DNA of 44,284 bases from Penium margaritaceum (lineage: Eukaryota; Streptophyta; Zygnematophyceae; Desmidiales; Peniaceae), in assembly GCA_023375785.1 (NCBI GenBank), contig SZWC01008659.1, positions 62,694-106,977 of the forward strand. The letters run 5' to 3'. Under the pieces are notes generated by a model. It searched no databases. It saw only the letters and a list, made by a program, of their open reading frames with translations, and was not told where the DNA came from. Both the position numbers and the translations under genes were made by a program. Below are positions 1 to 9,021 of the stretch, piece after piece. Positions within the stretch are counted from its first letter, which is position 1; each line of letters begins with the position of its first letter.

Positions 1-201
1 TGTCTCCCTTTGTTCCTCCCAGCATACTATTCTACGTGGTGTAAAGTGTGGCAAAATCTATCGTGTTCCAATGCACGCCCCCTCCGCTCCTTCCGTCAGT
101 GCCGCCCTTACTCACCTTGCGCCCTCTCTCGCTCCTGACCTTGTCTGTCTCTTGCATCGTCACCTTGTTCATGTCCACAATGATGCCATTCATAGCATGC
201 T

Positions 202-450
202 TTGTCTCCAGCCTGCTCTCGGCCTCTTGCCCTCCAGCTTCCCTTCCCCTTTGAGCGTTGGCATTGGCTTCGGGCCAATCTTCGTCTGGCTCGGGTCTGG
301 GGTAGTATCGCTTCTGTTTGGCTACCCGAGGATCTTCGTGATGGGAAACTGTCCCCTCGCGGTCGCCTGTGCCCCTCTGGGACCCTATCCGCCAACGTGT
401 CGTTGAGTCTCGGGACGCCTTTTTTCTAGTCGACCTTTTGTCGAGATCTC
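202..450 (+). pseudogene. copia integrase C-terminal fragment
   Basis: A frame from about 202 reads RVWGSIASVWLPEDLRDGKL followed by SPRGR. This matches the conserved post-catalytic stretch of copia integrases (the 'RVFGC...K...KL.PR...' segment). A second frame then gives VVESRDAFF, the conserved 'ESRDV.F' end of that region. The frame changes between the two halves, so there is at least one indel. The catalytic core lies outside the window. From 1 to about 200 I see no recognisable domain. Confidence 0.65.
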
Positions 451-916
451 AGTTGCCTGTCCCCAGAATCCTCCCTACTGCCTCTCTCTTGGCTGAGGGG
501 GGATGTCGGTCTTGCCAATGTGGCAGTCCCTGTTGCTGCACCGCAACTCTCACCCTCATTGCAATCCTCGTCATCCGAGCCCGTCCCTACCTTCTCTGCA
601 TCCTCTTCCCCTGACGTATCATCTTCGTCCAGTTCCTCCCCTGTACCATCCTCCCTGGTCGCCGACTCTCCCCAGTCAATCTCGTCTCCCACTGTGTCGT
701 TCTAGCCCAGTCACACCCTCGGTTCTCACTTCACCCGTGGCTTCTCCCGTTCGGGTGTCTGACTAGCCTCCGCATGCTACCACCGGTATTGCTCCTATCT
801 CACCCTTCGTCTGGGGGGGGCATCTCCGTGCGCTCCCAAACCGCTCTAACACTTCCACTACCTTAGCACACCCTCCTCTGTCCTAGACGGCACACTCCCC
901 TGTTCACCCAACTGGC
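451..916 (+). other. Ser/Pro-rich polyprotein linker region, no domain
   Basis: In one frame (520-705) the translation is very rich in Ser, Pro and Val with a run of seven serines. This is typical of the unstructured linker between integrase and RT in copia polyproteins. No conserved motif is present and the frame is broken downstream. The assignment rests on position and composition only. Confidence 0.45.
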
Positions 917-1148
917 ATGGACATGCTCGGCTTGGCTACTGGGGTCGTCCACCCTAGTTCCGCCCTTGGCTACGTGCTCCTCTGCTCGGAGCATGAACGA
1001 GCCTTAGAAAATGTTGTCTTGAGTAGCGTGGCCGAGTGTCGTGCCACGTCGGCCACCACTGTCTTGCCCCCTAAACCAACCACGGTGCGCCAAGCACGTG
1101 CAGCCTCCGACACACAGCAGTGGGAGGCTGTAATGCGTGCTGAGCTCA

Positions 1149-1196
1149 ATGTGTGCCGTTGATGATCATTTGGTGCGTGCCGTTGATGATCATTTG
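1149..1196 (+). repeat. 24-bp in-frame tandem duplication inside RT
   Basis: Two adjacent 24-bp units sharing GTGCCGTTGATGATCATTTG duplicate eight residues (AVDDHLV plus one). The duplication lies just before the conserved YELVNLPPG block. It keeps the downstream frame but sits next to the frameshift at about 1140, so it may be part of the same repair or slippage event. Confidence 0.85.
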
Positions 1197-2471
1197 GTTT
1201 ATGAGCTTGTCAATCTGCCACCTGGGCGCAAAGCCATCGATGCTCGTTGGATCTTTTGGCGCAAGTACAAGCCCAATGGTGCACTCGACAAGTACAAGAT
1301 GCACCTCGCAGCTAAAGGGTTTTCCCAAGTCCGAGGCGTAAACTTGGACAAGGCAATTGCACCAGTCCGGCAATACACCACACCTAGAGCACTGTTGAGT
1401 CTTGTGGCCCACCACGACAGGGAGTTGGAGCAGATGGATGTGAACAATGCGTTCCTCCACAGACATTTGGATGAGGAGATTTACATGGTCCAGCCACCTG
1501 GCTTATCCGATGGCAGTAATTGAGTCTGGCAACTGCGGAAGGCCCTCTACGGCATGAAGCAGTTGCCTTGATGCTGGAACCAAGAAATCACCTCCACTCT
1601 TGAAAGAGGAGGCTATCGCCGTAGTATGGTGGATCCTTCTCTCTTTGTCACTCCACCCTCTGTCCCCTTCGTGACCATTCACGTCTACGTGGATGATCAG
1701 CTGATGGCGTCACCCAACCAAGCTGCTGTCACGTCTGTGAAGACGCTTTTACAATCAACGTACAAGATGAAAGACTTAGGGCCAGCCCGCGTCTTCTTGG
1801 ATATGGAGCTTGAACGCGACCGTTCCTGTCGCACGCTTCATGTCCACAAGGCCGCGTATGTTCGTAGCCTAGGGGAGCGCTCTTCTTCCCTGCTTGAGTC
1901 CACTCCCACACCGTCGACACCCATGACCTCAGCTGGGAAAAAGTTGCTAAAGACACTGGATGTGTCTAAGCTGGGGGAGGCAGTCAACGTGACAGATTAC
2001 CTTCGGGTCATTGGGTCACTGATGTATCTAGCTACGACCACCAGAGCAGATATCGCCTTCTCCGTGAACTTCCTTGCTCAGTTCTCTCATACTCCTCAAG
2101 CACAACACATGGAGGCTGCACTGCGTGTTGCCAGGTATTCTCTTTCCACTGCTCGCACCGGCTTGTGCTATCGAGCACAGCCGTCAGTTGCCGTGGATGA
2201 ATACACAGACAGCGACTGGGCACATGACACCGACGCTCGTAGTCGTACAGGTTACATCTCATTCGAGGGACCGCCGTGTCATGGAAAAGTTGTAAGCAGG
2301 GTTGTGTGGCACGCAACTTCAGTGAGGTTGAGTAAAATTTCTGGGTGCAGGCACCTGTGAGAGTGTATGGCTGTGTATCTTGCTCCAACAACTTCGCATC
2401 CCCATCTGCTGCATCACGTCGTGCTATGAAAACCAGAGCACTAAGGCCATTGCTGAGCACGATGGCATGCA

Positions 2472-2494
2472 TCACACACACCCACACACACACG
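2472..2494 (+). repeat. (CA)n microsatellite within RNase H remnant
   Basis: A short CA-dominated run with one interruption inside the RNase H region of the copia relic. It probably expanded after the element decayed, because it adds a His/Thr run just before the conserved KHINVEHHF block. Confidence 0.7.
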
Positions 2495-2770
2495 AAACAC
2501 ATCAATGTTGAGCATCATTTCGTGCATGAGCGCATTGCTGCAGGTGATGTCCAGATTGTCTGGGTCAACACACGATAGCAGAGGAATGACTTCCTCACGA
2601 AGGCACTCAGCAGCAACGTTTTCAAGGCAGCTGTGCACGCGGTTGGGTTGATGTGTCTACGTGGTGATCCTGGGTAAACGGTTGCCCCCTGTGTTTGTAC
2701 AGTCGCATGTCACACCTTGTGACACTCGTGTTTCCTTGTCAGTTTGTGTTGTGTGCGTTAGCTGTGGGTC

Positions 2771-2779
2771 ATGGGGGAG
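2771..2779 (+). promoter_or_regulatory. putative polypurine tract
   Basis: ATGGGGGAG lies about 95 bp after the end of the RNase H reading and directly before TGTTGGG, a typical LTR 5' end. This is the expected position of a plus-strand primer for this copia relic. The 5' LTR is outside the window, so it cannot be confirmed by comparison. Confidence 0.5.
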
Positions 2780-3306
2780 TGTTGGGTTATGTGCCACAGA
2801 CACATTGTGACCTCTGGCCTTGCTGCACACCCACCACACTGACGTAGGTGACTGATGCTGGAGGGACGTTGGCGCTGACGCCATAGCTCAAGTGGTGGTG
2901 TGATGGCTTCACGACGAACAGTTCCTTGGCTCAATCAGCAGGGAATTGCGCAAGCACATTGAGGTTGCATACAATTTGATTGCGTGTGGTGGATTTGTGT
3001 GGTGCCTACCGGGTGCTTCCTCAAACAGGACTAGACAGGGGCTGGGATAATTTAGTGGTCAAGTGGTGCCTGTTCAACACCCACAAGGGCACTGAGCTTG
3101 AGCGAGCTCAATGTTCGCTCGCTCGCTGCCTCTCGGCCTCCCCCGCTCACGTAACACCTCCGTCTCGTGTGACTGGTCACTTACTTGTTAGACTTGTGCG
3201 TTTTTCTACACGCACGTCCATGGTGTTGCTCTTATATTGTCTTTAGCAGTACCTACAGTCACCACATTTCTCCCACACACAGTTCTTCTCCTCCTACAAG
3301 GCGGCA
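2780..3306 (+). repeat. putative 3' LTR of the first copia relic
   Basis: Noncoding sequence starting TGTTGGG right after the purine tract. The length (about 500 bp) fits a copia LTR. The right end is set only by the neighbouring gypsy LTR, and the partner LTR is off-window. Confidence 0.4.
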
Positions 3307-3573
3307 TGAAGAACATCAAGGCGCAATTAAGTAAAAGCCTAACAACGTCGAGAATTCGGGTGAACAGTATACAAAGGTTCATACTGTTTGTGAAAATTCT
3401 GTGAACCTTATTGGACAGTGGTCAAATAACACTGGAGGTCGCGACAGGTGGCCAACATTTCCTTGGCTGATTGGCATAGAAATCCAAAGGTCAATGTGCG
3501 ATGGCCCAAAAATTCAAGGAAAGAAATGCCCACTCATGGAGTACAAGCACTCTTGCACGTCACGAACATAACA
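3307..3573 (-). repeat. 3' LTR of minus-strand gypsy relic
   Basis: The minus strand begins TGTTATGTTCGTGACG directly after the purine tract. On the + strand this copy shares GGTCGCGACAGGTGGCCAA and the GCCCAAAAAT...AAATGCCCACTC block with 8153-8376. Divergence is high, with many indels, so the insertion is old. Confidence 0.7.
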
Positions 3574-3589
3574 CTCCCCCCCCCTTTTA
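3574..3589 (-). promoter_or_regulatory. polypurine tract of gypsy relic
   Basis: The minus strand reads AAAAGGGGGGGGGGAG immediately before the 3' LTR TGTTATG. This is a textbook position for the plus-strand primer. Confidence 0.7.
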
Positions 3590-3599
3590 GCCAAAACAT

Positions 3600-4060
3600 C
3601 CCAGCGCATAAGAACACGTAGGTCAATAATGGCACTAGTTGACGGCAATCAGATGATCGACACCCTAGGGGTTATCATAGAGCCCCCAGTTGGTGTGCAC
3701 GGCATCGTACTCGTGCCACTTGACCAAAGACTCCATCGCTTTTTCCACGATGTCGATGTCCAAGGATGTCTCTATTCACCTCCTGTACATCCCCAGCCAC
3801 ATGCATTGTATGCGGAGGTACGACGTCTCTACCAAGGAAGTACATAATAAGATACCGATAGTGCTTGAGCTTACTGATGTAGAGTTGATGGATCACCATG
3901 CTGTCAGATAGGAAAAGGCCAGTTATGATAAGGGTTTCCATTTGCTCGATCTTGAACGGTACCAGCCACCAAGGTATGAGCTTCGCAAAATCTTTTCCTT
4001 GGATTTTGATGTTTGCAGAGTTGAGAGGGATGCGATTGCCAGCGCTCAATAGGACATTGC
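3600..4060 (-). pseudogene. gypsy integrase C-terminal region
   Basis: The minus-strand reading from about 4049 contains SANIKIQGKDFAKLIPWWLV followed by PFKIEQ, and later VIHQLYISKLKHYRY. These match the 'STANL...KL.P.W.GPFKI...' and 'IH.VFHVSKLK.Y' signatures after the catalytic core of gypsy integrases. No aromatic-cage chromodomain pattern is visible downstream. Confidence 0.75.
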
Positions 4061-4179
4061 TACGATGTCACTCAGCCACTTGCTTCATATGTACTTGTGT
4101 TTTCATTTGCGTTTGTTATCTCACCTCCTAAACGCTCAAGAAATCTGTGTGCTGTATGTTAATCGCGGGAATGTTGCTA

Positions 4180-4890
4180 TGGTTGTGCTGTCTTGCAGGT
4201 GTGGTGGGAATCTTGCAATAGACCACTTAAAACAAAACTTGATCCATTGCGGTGGAAGTGGCGGAGTTGTATTAGAGTTCAGCGGTTGGTAGTTTGGCCA
4301 CCCAATCGGTGTCGTGCGGCTCGCAAAAAGTTCAGAAAATTTGTTTGATATTTTGATTGGTCCGCTTGGTTTCCCTGTTCATTTGAGGATGGAACGTCGT
4401 TGATAGCTATGTCTGATTGCCGTAACGCATCATCTTTTCTTGCCAAAAATAGTAAGTGAAGCAATTGCCTCTATCTCTAATGACAACTTGAGGCACATCG
4501 TGTAATCATACAACCTTGTTGAAGAAAGGCCGCGCTGTCCCTTCTATGGTGCTAGTGGTGGTGGTCGTAGTCGAGATGAAGTACGGCATTTGTGATTATC
4601 TTTCCAGTACCATACGGATGACGTCGTAGCCTTCAAGGATGGTGAGTTATCCCGTCACAAATTCCATGCAGATGTCAACCCATGGCACCGTTGGAATAGG
4701 GGGTGGTTGGAGTATTCCTAGTAGTCGCATGTGACAAGATGTTTACCATTGACATGTGTCACACATTTTTTGGAAGGCTTCCACATCGGTTTGCATCTTG
4801 TTCCACTATAACTACTTTGGAAGCTTCTTGAGTGTCTTTTCCTCAACAAAGTGTTCATAAGGACAGGGGTCATGGCATTCCTCTAGTATT
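4180..4890 (-). pseudogene. gypsy integrase, fragmented
   Basis: Read across frames on the minus strand: the CDTCQ-like end of the zinc-binding module (about 4760), a WxxxxxDF-like segment near 4670, a GYDVIRMVLE block near 4610, and near 4400 an FHPQMNRETKRTNQN stretch. The last corresponds to 'YHPQTDGQTERTNR' with its catalytic Glu. The middle Asp region is degraded. Stops and frameshifts occur every few dozen codons. The identity rests on several short motifs in the right order and spacing. Confidence 0.72.
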
Positions 4891-5129
4891 ATTCTTTAGA
4901 ATTCCTCATTCCATGGTATGACAACCTATCGAGTGAATTGTCATAGCTAGTTGCGGCTTTTGAAATCGAACTTGGTTTTGTCGTACTCGCCAAAATCATC
5001 ATAGCTCTTTGCAATTTGCCTCCCAAGGTACGGGTCTTGTTCCAATAAAATGCGTGTTGATCTTGGCCATCAGATTTGGTCACCGACTTTGAGCATTCAC
5101 TAAATTTGTCTTTCTAGGAAGGTACTCGA

Positions 5130-6280
5130 TGTCAAATATAGACTCAAGAAACTTCATCCATTGATTTTTTTCCCTCAAATTTGGCTGGGTCTTGAGTTGT
5201 TTCACTATGTGATGATCGGTGAGGATGATACATCTTCCATATTCTATGTCGCACTGTCATGTTTGGAGTGTGTGCACAATTGCGAGCATTTTTTTTCTCC
5301 TACACCGCGTAGTTGAGTGCAGGCCCCCGTAGTTTTTGTGACATGTACATGACTGGTTTCTCTCCACCACCGTCATCCTTTAGGAGATTGGCTCCAATTT
5401 CTCAATAGGACCCGTCGGAGCCATACTATAATCCACCTTTGGATTTGGCAATGGGAAGGTTGGCGCCAAGATCATTGTTTCTCAAAGACATCAGTGCTTC
5501 TTCTTTTCTATCCCCCCTGTTGCACTTGATTGTTTTACGATTGACATGAGAGAGGCGTTGACACCAAGTGTAGTCCTTCACAAAATGATGGTAATAGTTA
5601 TGGAACCCTTAAAATACCTGGACACCCAAAACTTTTGTTGATTTCAGTCAACCAACAACCTCTTCTACCTTCTCTGAGTCTATGGTAATCCATCCGCCGC
5701 CAATGATGTGGTCTGAAAACTTAATCAAAAGTCGACCAAAGTTGCATCTTGAGATTTTCTGGAAACCTTTCTTTTTCAGAATCTTGAGAACTATTTGGAG
5801 ATGTCTGTTCTTCTCCTTTGGGGTGCCTTTGTACACAAGGATGTTGTCAAGATGTACCAAAAAAAAAGCTCGTCGGGGTATGGGCAAAAATTGTTGTTCA
5901 TTGCCATGAAGAATGTTGGAAGGACATTCTTGAGTCCAGACCGCATGATCGTGAAATTGAAGTGCCTATATCTGATGCATAATTTTGTCTTCTTCACATT
6001 GTCATAAAAGATTATGGATTTGATGATAGCCATTGCGTAGGTCAATTTTTCTTAAAATTTGAGTCTCGCATAGTTGGTCAAAAAGTTTGTTTGCTCACAC
6101 GCTATGGTAACGGTTCTTGATGTTGATGTAGTTCAATGCTCGGTAGTCCATGCACATCATAATCAACCCAATATTGTTTTTTAGGTGTCATTTTGGATGA
6201 CATGGAGGGTCAGATGAACCTCTGACCAAGCATCTCGTCCAGCTACTTCTTGAGCTCGATGAGCTTGTGGTCGCCCACCC
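5130..6280 (-). pseudogene. gypsy reverse transcriptase-RNase H, degenerate
   Basis: Minus-strand motifs in family order: ELKK.LDEMLGQ.FI.PS near 6260-6200; a VDYDVHGLPS-type remnant of the 'MCVDYRALN' block near 6150; CIRYRHFNFTIM near 5975-5940; then VHLDNILVYKGTPKEKNRH near 5870-5800, the active-site block. The second catalytic Asp is Asn (codon AAC on the minus strand, + strand 5843-5845). Next are IDSEKVEEVVG (about 5670), NYYHHFVKDY, and RNase H pieces: an ILTDHH segment near 5220 and a PNLREKNQWMKFLE segment near 5160. At least four frame changes are needed, so it is inactive. Confidence 0.82.
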
Positions 6281-6289
6281 AATAGGTCC

Positions 6290-7345
6290 TTTTTACTGTC
6301 AGTTTTCTGCTCAACTTCACGTCTACTTGGTTGTTGAATTTTTTATTGTGGATGTAAATCTCAGAGTAGTTTATCTAAAGATATCCCTTTGATCTCCCCA
6401 AGGAGTGGTTTGAACTCCTATGGAATGGCTACAATTCTTAGGTGTCGAGGCCGAAGTGCTGCCTTGACTACTGTGATTCTGCTTCCTCCTTCTCCACATG
6501 GACTAGCCACAATTGAGATCCACGTGGCAAATATTTTTTAGCCACGTCTGAAGATATCAACTGACATCTAGTAGCTCCTACGACTTCCTATGCTGCTTCT
6601 ACCTCTATTGATTCCAGTAACAGTTACTGCATTGTGGGTCGCTTGACCAGAGGCAGATTTTGTTTTATTCCATTTATGCTAATTTTTACCCACCCGCTCC
6701 TCCAGTCCATCTACGGATTGTGCCGGTATAGGAAATCTTGTCTGAGGATATTGTTTTGGTCGCTCATTAGACAAGTTCTCTAGATGTTTTACGTAGATCT
6801 TCAATTTGCAGTCGCAGAGGTTCGCAAAGTCAACAAATCTACAGTTGTTCGTCGGCATTTTTCCCTCAAAGCACCCCTCCTTTGGTTTGCAAACCCAAAT
6901 TCTACACCATGTCATTATGAAAAACTCCTTTGTCCCGCAGTTTTCCCATTTGTCAATGACTTTTACAACCAATGGTTATACTCATAGCAGTATCGCCAAT
7001 TGGTCGTCCTTGTATCCCTCATCAAACTTTGCAATAAAAACAACACTTGCATACGTGGCCTTGGACTCGCTTGCCGTCTGATTCTAGCATCCCAGCGCAG
7101 TCGGCACTGTTGATGCAACTGGCTGGTGCAATCATTCACAAAAGTTCATGTTGGAAACGAAAAATGACCATCACTTGCCAAATTTCTTGCCTTAGAAGTT
7201 CATCTTGTTGTTTCATAGCATAAATAGAGTTCATCAAAAGCAAGGTTGTTGCCGTTTATGACTTCACAGAATCCCCACATGTACTCTGCCATGCTCTATT
7301 AGCTAACATAGGCTTCGAAGGCTGTAACGTGCGTTAGATGACTTC
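6290..7345 (-). other. gag end/protease interval of gypsy relic, no clear domain
   Basis: By position this stretch should hold the gag C-terminus, zinc knuckle and protease. One reading (6972-6679, minus) gives 97 residues with several cysteines, but I see neither a clean CX2CX4HX4C motif nor a D-[ST]-G protease site. It is left as uncharacterised interior of the relic. Confidence 0.5.
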
Positions 7346-7349
7346 TTGC

Positions 7350-7732
7350 TCATTTTCCGTATGTGGGCAAGGGTGGCACACGCAAAATCATTCCAGGTCT
7401 CTTGTAGGGTGAGAGAGACATGCCACGTTGGATTGATCTGCTTGGGAGATAGCACCATGCGGGCGATGATGTGTGACCGGTCTCGTGATTCATTGATCGA
7501 GCTCCTTGCTTTCCTACTGTCCTTAGATGATCTTGAGACTGGACCACCAACTTAAAGCCATGCCACGCAAAAGTGAGGCCACAAGGTCAATCTCCTTTAT
7601 GTCATTTTTGGCCTGAACAGCGGTGAAGTACACTTCCGAACTTTTCAACCACATCCTTTCCATGGGTCGTTTTGATTTTGAAGGATCAAACGACACCGCT
7701 CTGCGACTCCCAGCTGGGTGTGCTTGCTCCAT
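7350..7732 (-). pseudogene. gypsy gag fragment
   Basis: The minus-strand reading from 7732 contains SKRPMERMWLKSSEVYF, then KEIDLVASLLRGMALSWW. This fits the retrotransposon gag signature 'P..WL...E.YF...........A...L.G.A..WW'. The frame closes after about 69 codons and continues in another frame to about 7350. The capsid-like part is truncated and the N-terminus is not defined. Confidence 0.65.
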
Positions 7733-8152
7733 TCACCGTTGTTATCGCAAGGTCTACAATAGATTGAACGGCGGAGATGCAATATAGAGTCATGCGACAT
7801 TGTTTTCTGGTAGATAATGTGCCAGTTGGCCCTCCAGCGCCACTATGCTCTGATGAGGTGTGGAGCAGTAGAAAATCACAAGGCATAGGGACAAATGGAA
7901 GTTTTGTCGTAAATAGTAAGTCTACTTCAATGGACTAGTAACTGTCGAACAAGTTGAGCACATGTATTCAATGACTAGAATTGCAATGAGGAACGTGTTG
8001 GGTCATCAGTGCTTGACTGGAGTTTTGTGTGCAAGGTCCCACCGTGAGTGGCTGCTTCGACAAGCTCTGCTCAAAATTTGGGGGGGCTTTGAGAATATTG
8101 AGGTGCTATTTCATAGTTTTTCATTTATTTCAAGAAGTCCATAAAAAATTAA

Positions 8153-8376
8153 TGAAAACATCTTTACGGTTGGTGATAATTTTGTCGACCACTGTACAAA
8201 ATGGTCGAAGTAATCAGAACCTCCTGGAACGAAACACCAAAGGTCGGGGCAGGTGGCCAAAAATCCCTCGGCCAATTTGTGCAAAAATGTTGAGGTCGAT
8301 GCATGGTGGGCCAAAAATGTAAAGACAAAAATGTCCACTCGTGCAGTTCAGGGACTCATGTTCGGGACGCAACAAC
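8153..8376 (-). repeat. 5' LTR of minus-strand gypsy relic
   Basis: The minus strand starts TGTTGTTGCGTCCCG and ends near TTTTCA. It aligns with 3307-3573 through the shared blocks named there but is about 40 bp shorter, implying deletions. I could not recognise a primer-binding site at its inner edge. Confidence 0.65.
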
Positions 8377-8469
8377 AAGGATGAGGTGCGGAGCAGTTTA
8401 TTATTAGAGAAATCAGGATAAATTCAGAATCTTTTTAGCAATAGTTGTACTTGGATGGCAGGTGTCGGA
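8377..8469. other. short unassigned interval
   Basis: 93 bp between the gypsy relic and the candidate hAT end, with no gene. It contains GATGAGGTGCGGAGCAGTTT, which nearly repeats at 7853-7872 inside the gypsy relic (GATGAGGTGTGGAGCAGTAG). Confidence 0.5.
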
Positions 8470-8488
8470 CATGTGGAGCACACCATGT
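8470..8488 (+). repeat. candidate left terminal inverted repeat of hAT
   Basis: CATGTGGAGCACACCATG matches the reverse complement of 12051-12071 apart from small indels. The perfect core is 10 bp (8473-8482 against 12058-12067). Confidence 0.5.
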
Positions 8489-8490
8489 AG

Positions 8491-8576
8491 ACTTCGACTT
8501 CCGACTTGCCGGCGTCAAGGCGGAGTCGGAACGTCGGTCCACGTCAACGTCCACGTCGACTCGTCGTGACCGTCTG
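8491..8576 (+). repeat. CGAC/GTCG-rich cluster, left of hAT gene
   Basis: A dense array of CGAC, GTCG and ACGTC words, including CGACTTCCGAC and CCACGTCAACGTCCACGTCG. A similar cluster occurs at 12087-12177. Repeated short words near transposon ends are typical subterminal transposase-binding arrays, but binding here is inference. Confidence 0.6.
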
Positions 8577-8628
8577 GCAAAACCAAAAAGCCCGGAGAAG
8601 GCCAGTTCAAGACTGACCGAGAGCACCA

Positions 8629-8670
8629 GCCTTATCAGCTGGAATGTCGGCGACATTCCAATGATAAGGC
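8629..8670. repeat. 42-bp near-perfect hairpin
   Basis: The arms GCCTTATC...TGGAATGTCG and CGACATTCCA...GATAAGGC pair almost completely with one small internal asymmetry and essentially no loop. It lies in the 5' leader of the hAT relic. Confidence 0.85.
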
Positions 8671-8727
8671 GGGTCCGCACGCCGCCAAAATGTACGGCTA
8701 CACCGATGAGCAACAACGTGTTCTATG

Positions 8728-8768
8728 CATGCTGATTGGTTTCTTTCTTCACGCACCCAATCAGCATG
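8728..8768. repeat. 12-bp perfect inverted repeat, 17-bp loop
   Basis: CATGCTGATTGG and CCAATCAGCATG form perfect 12-bp arms, 58 bp downstream of the previous hairpin. Both lie upstream of the transposase start. Confidence 0.85.
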
Positions 8769-9021
8769 AAAAACATTGACTCATCGGGCTCCAGCCAGGC
8801 ATGGAATCCATGCCAAGCTGGGAAGGGAGACGTTCTCAACAGCAACCTGCGCATTGATGCCCCCCCCTTGCCTACTCTCTGGTGTATTCCAGGTGCAGTG
8901 TTTCCACTGAATCAGCAAGTCCGTCCCCACATTTACACTTTAGGAACTCATTTTGTTCCACTCTTTGTGCACTGCCTCGGGGCAGTGCCAGAGGCTCTAC
9001 AGCCGGCACAGCCTTTTCACC
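8769..9021 (+). other. leader region upstream of hAT transposase
   Basis: No coding signature. It runs from the hairpins to the CACCATGG start context of the transposase. I see no certain TATA box. Confidence 0.45.

Larger units (their letters stand above)
917..2677 (+). pseudogene. copia reverse transcriptase-RNase H, degenerate
   Basis: RNA-dependent DNA polymerase plus RNase H of a copia polyprotein. Visible in order: the N-terminal RT motif (QWEAVMRAELN, then YELVNLPPGRKAIDARWIF), the AAKGFSQ segment, the EQMDVNNAFLH catalytic block with its Asp, the YGMKQ block after an in-frame stop near 1522, and the YVDDQ active site at about 1695-1710 with both aspartates. RNase H follows with TDSDWA, and, after frameshifts near 2290-2350, KHINVEHHFVHERIAAGD and DFLTKALS. 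Lesions include a frameshift near 1140, stops near 1522 and 1569 and several frame changes in RNase H. The usual 'AEAEYMAL' segment is not readable near 2300-2345. It cannot make a working enzyme. Confidence 0.88.
1..3306 (+). mobile_element. Ty1/copia LTR retrotransposon relic (5' part outside window)
   Basis: The domain order integrase C-terminus, Ser/Pro-rich linker, reverse transcriptase, RNase H, purine tract and LTR-like tail is that of the 3' two-thirds of a copia polyprotein. The left edge of the window cuts the element. The frame is broken repeatedly, so it is a relic. The right limit is taken as the start of the adjoining gypsy relic's LTR and is inferred. Its RT differs clearly from the copia-1/copia-2 pair elsewhere in the window, so it is a separate lineage. 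Confidence 0.8.
3307..8376 (-). mobile_element. Ty3/gypsy LTR retrotransposon relic, minus strand
   Basis: On the minus strand the order gag (about 7730), RT (about 6270-5500), RNase H (about 5500-5130), integrase (about 4890-4180) and C-terminal domain (about 4060-3600) is that of Ty3/gypsy. Two related flanks, 3307-3573 and 8153-8376, serve as diverged LTRs. Both begin TGAA(G)AACATC on the + strand, share GGTCG...GCAGGTGGCCAA and end in ...AACA. A poly-C run (poly-G on the coding strand) abuts the inner edge of the left LTR as a purine tract. I found no matching target duplication. About 5.07 kb overall, heavily frameshifted and AT-richer than its neighbours. Confidence 0.8.

Noticed and set aside
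7853..8397. Near-repeat GATGAGGTG(T/C)GGAGCAGT as a target duplication of the gypsy relic
   Set aside because: One copy is inside the element and the length (about 20 bp) is wrong for a 4-6 bp duplication.
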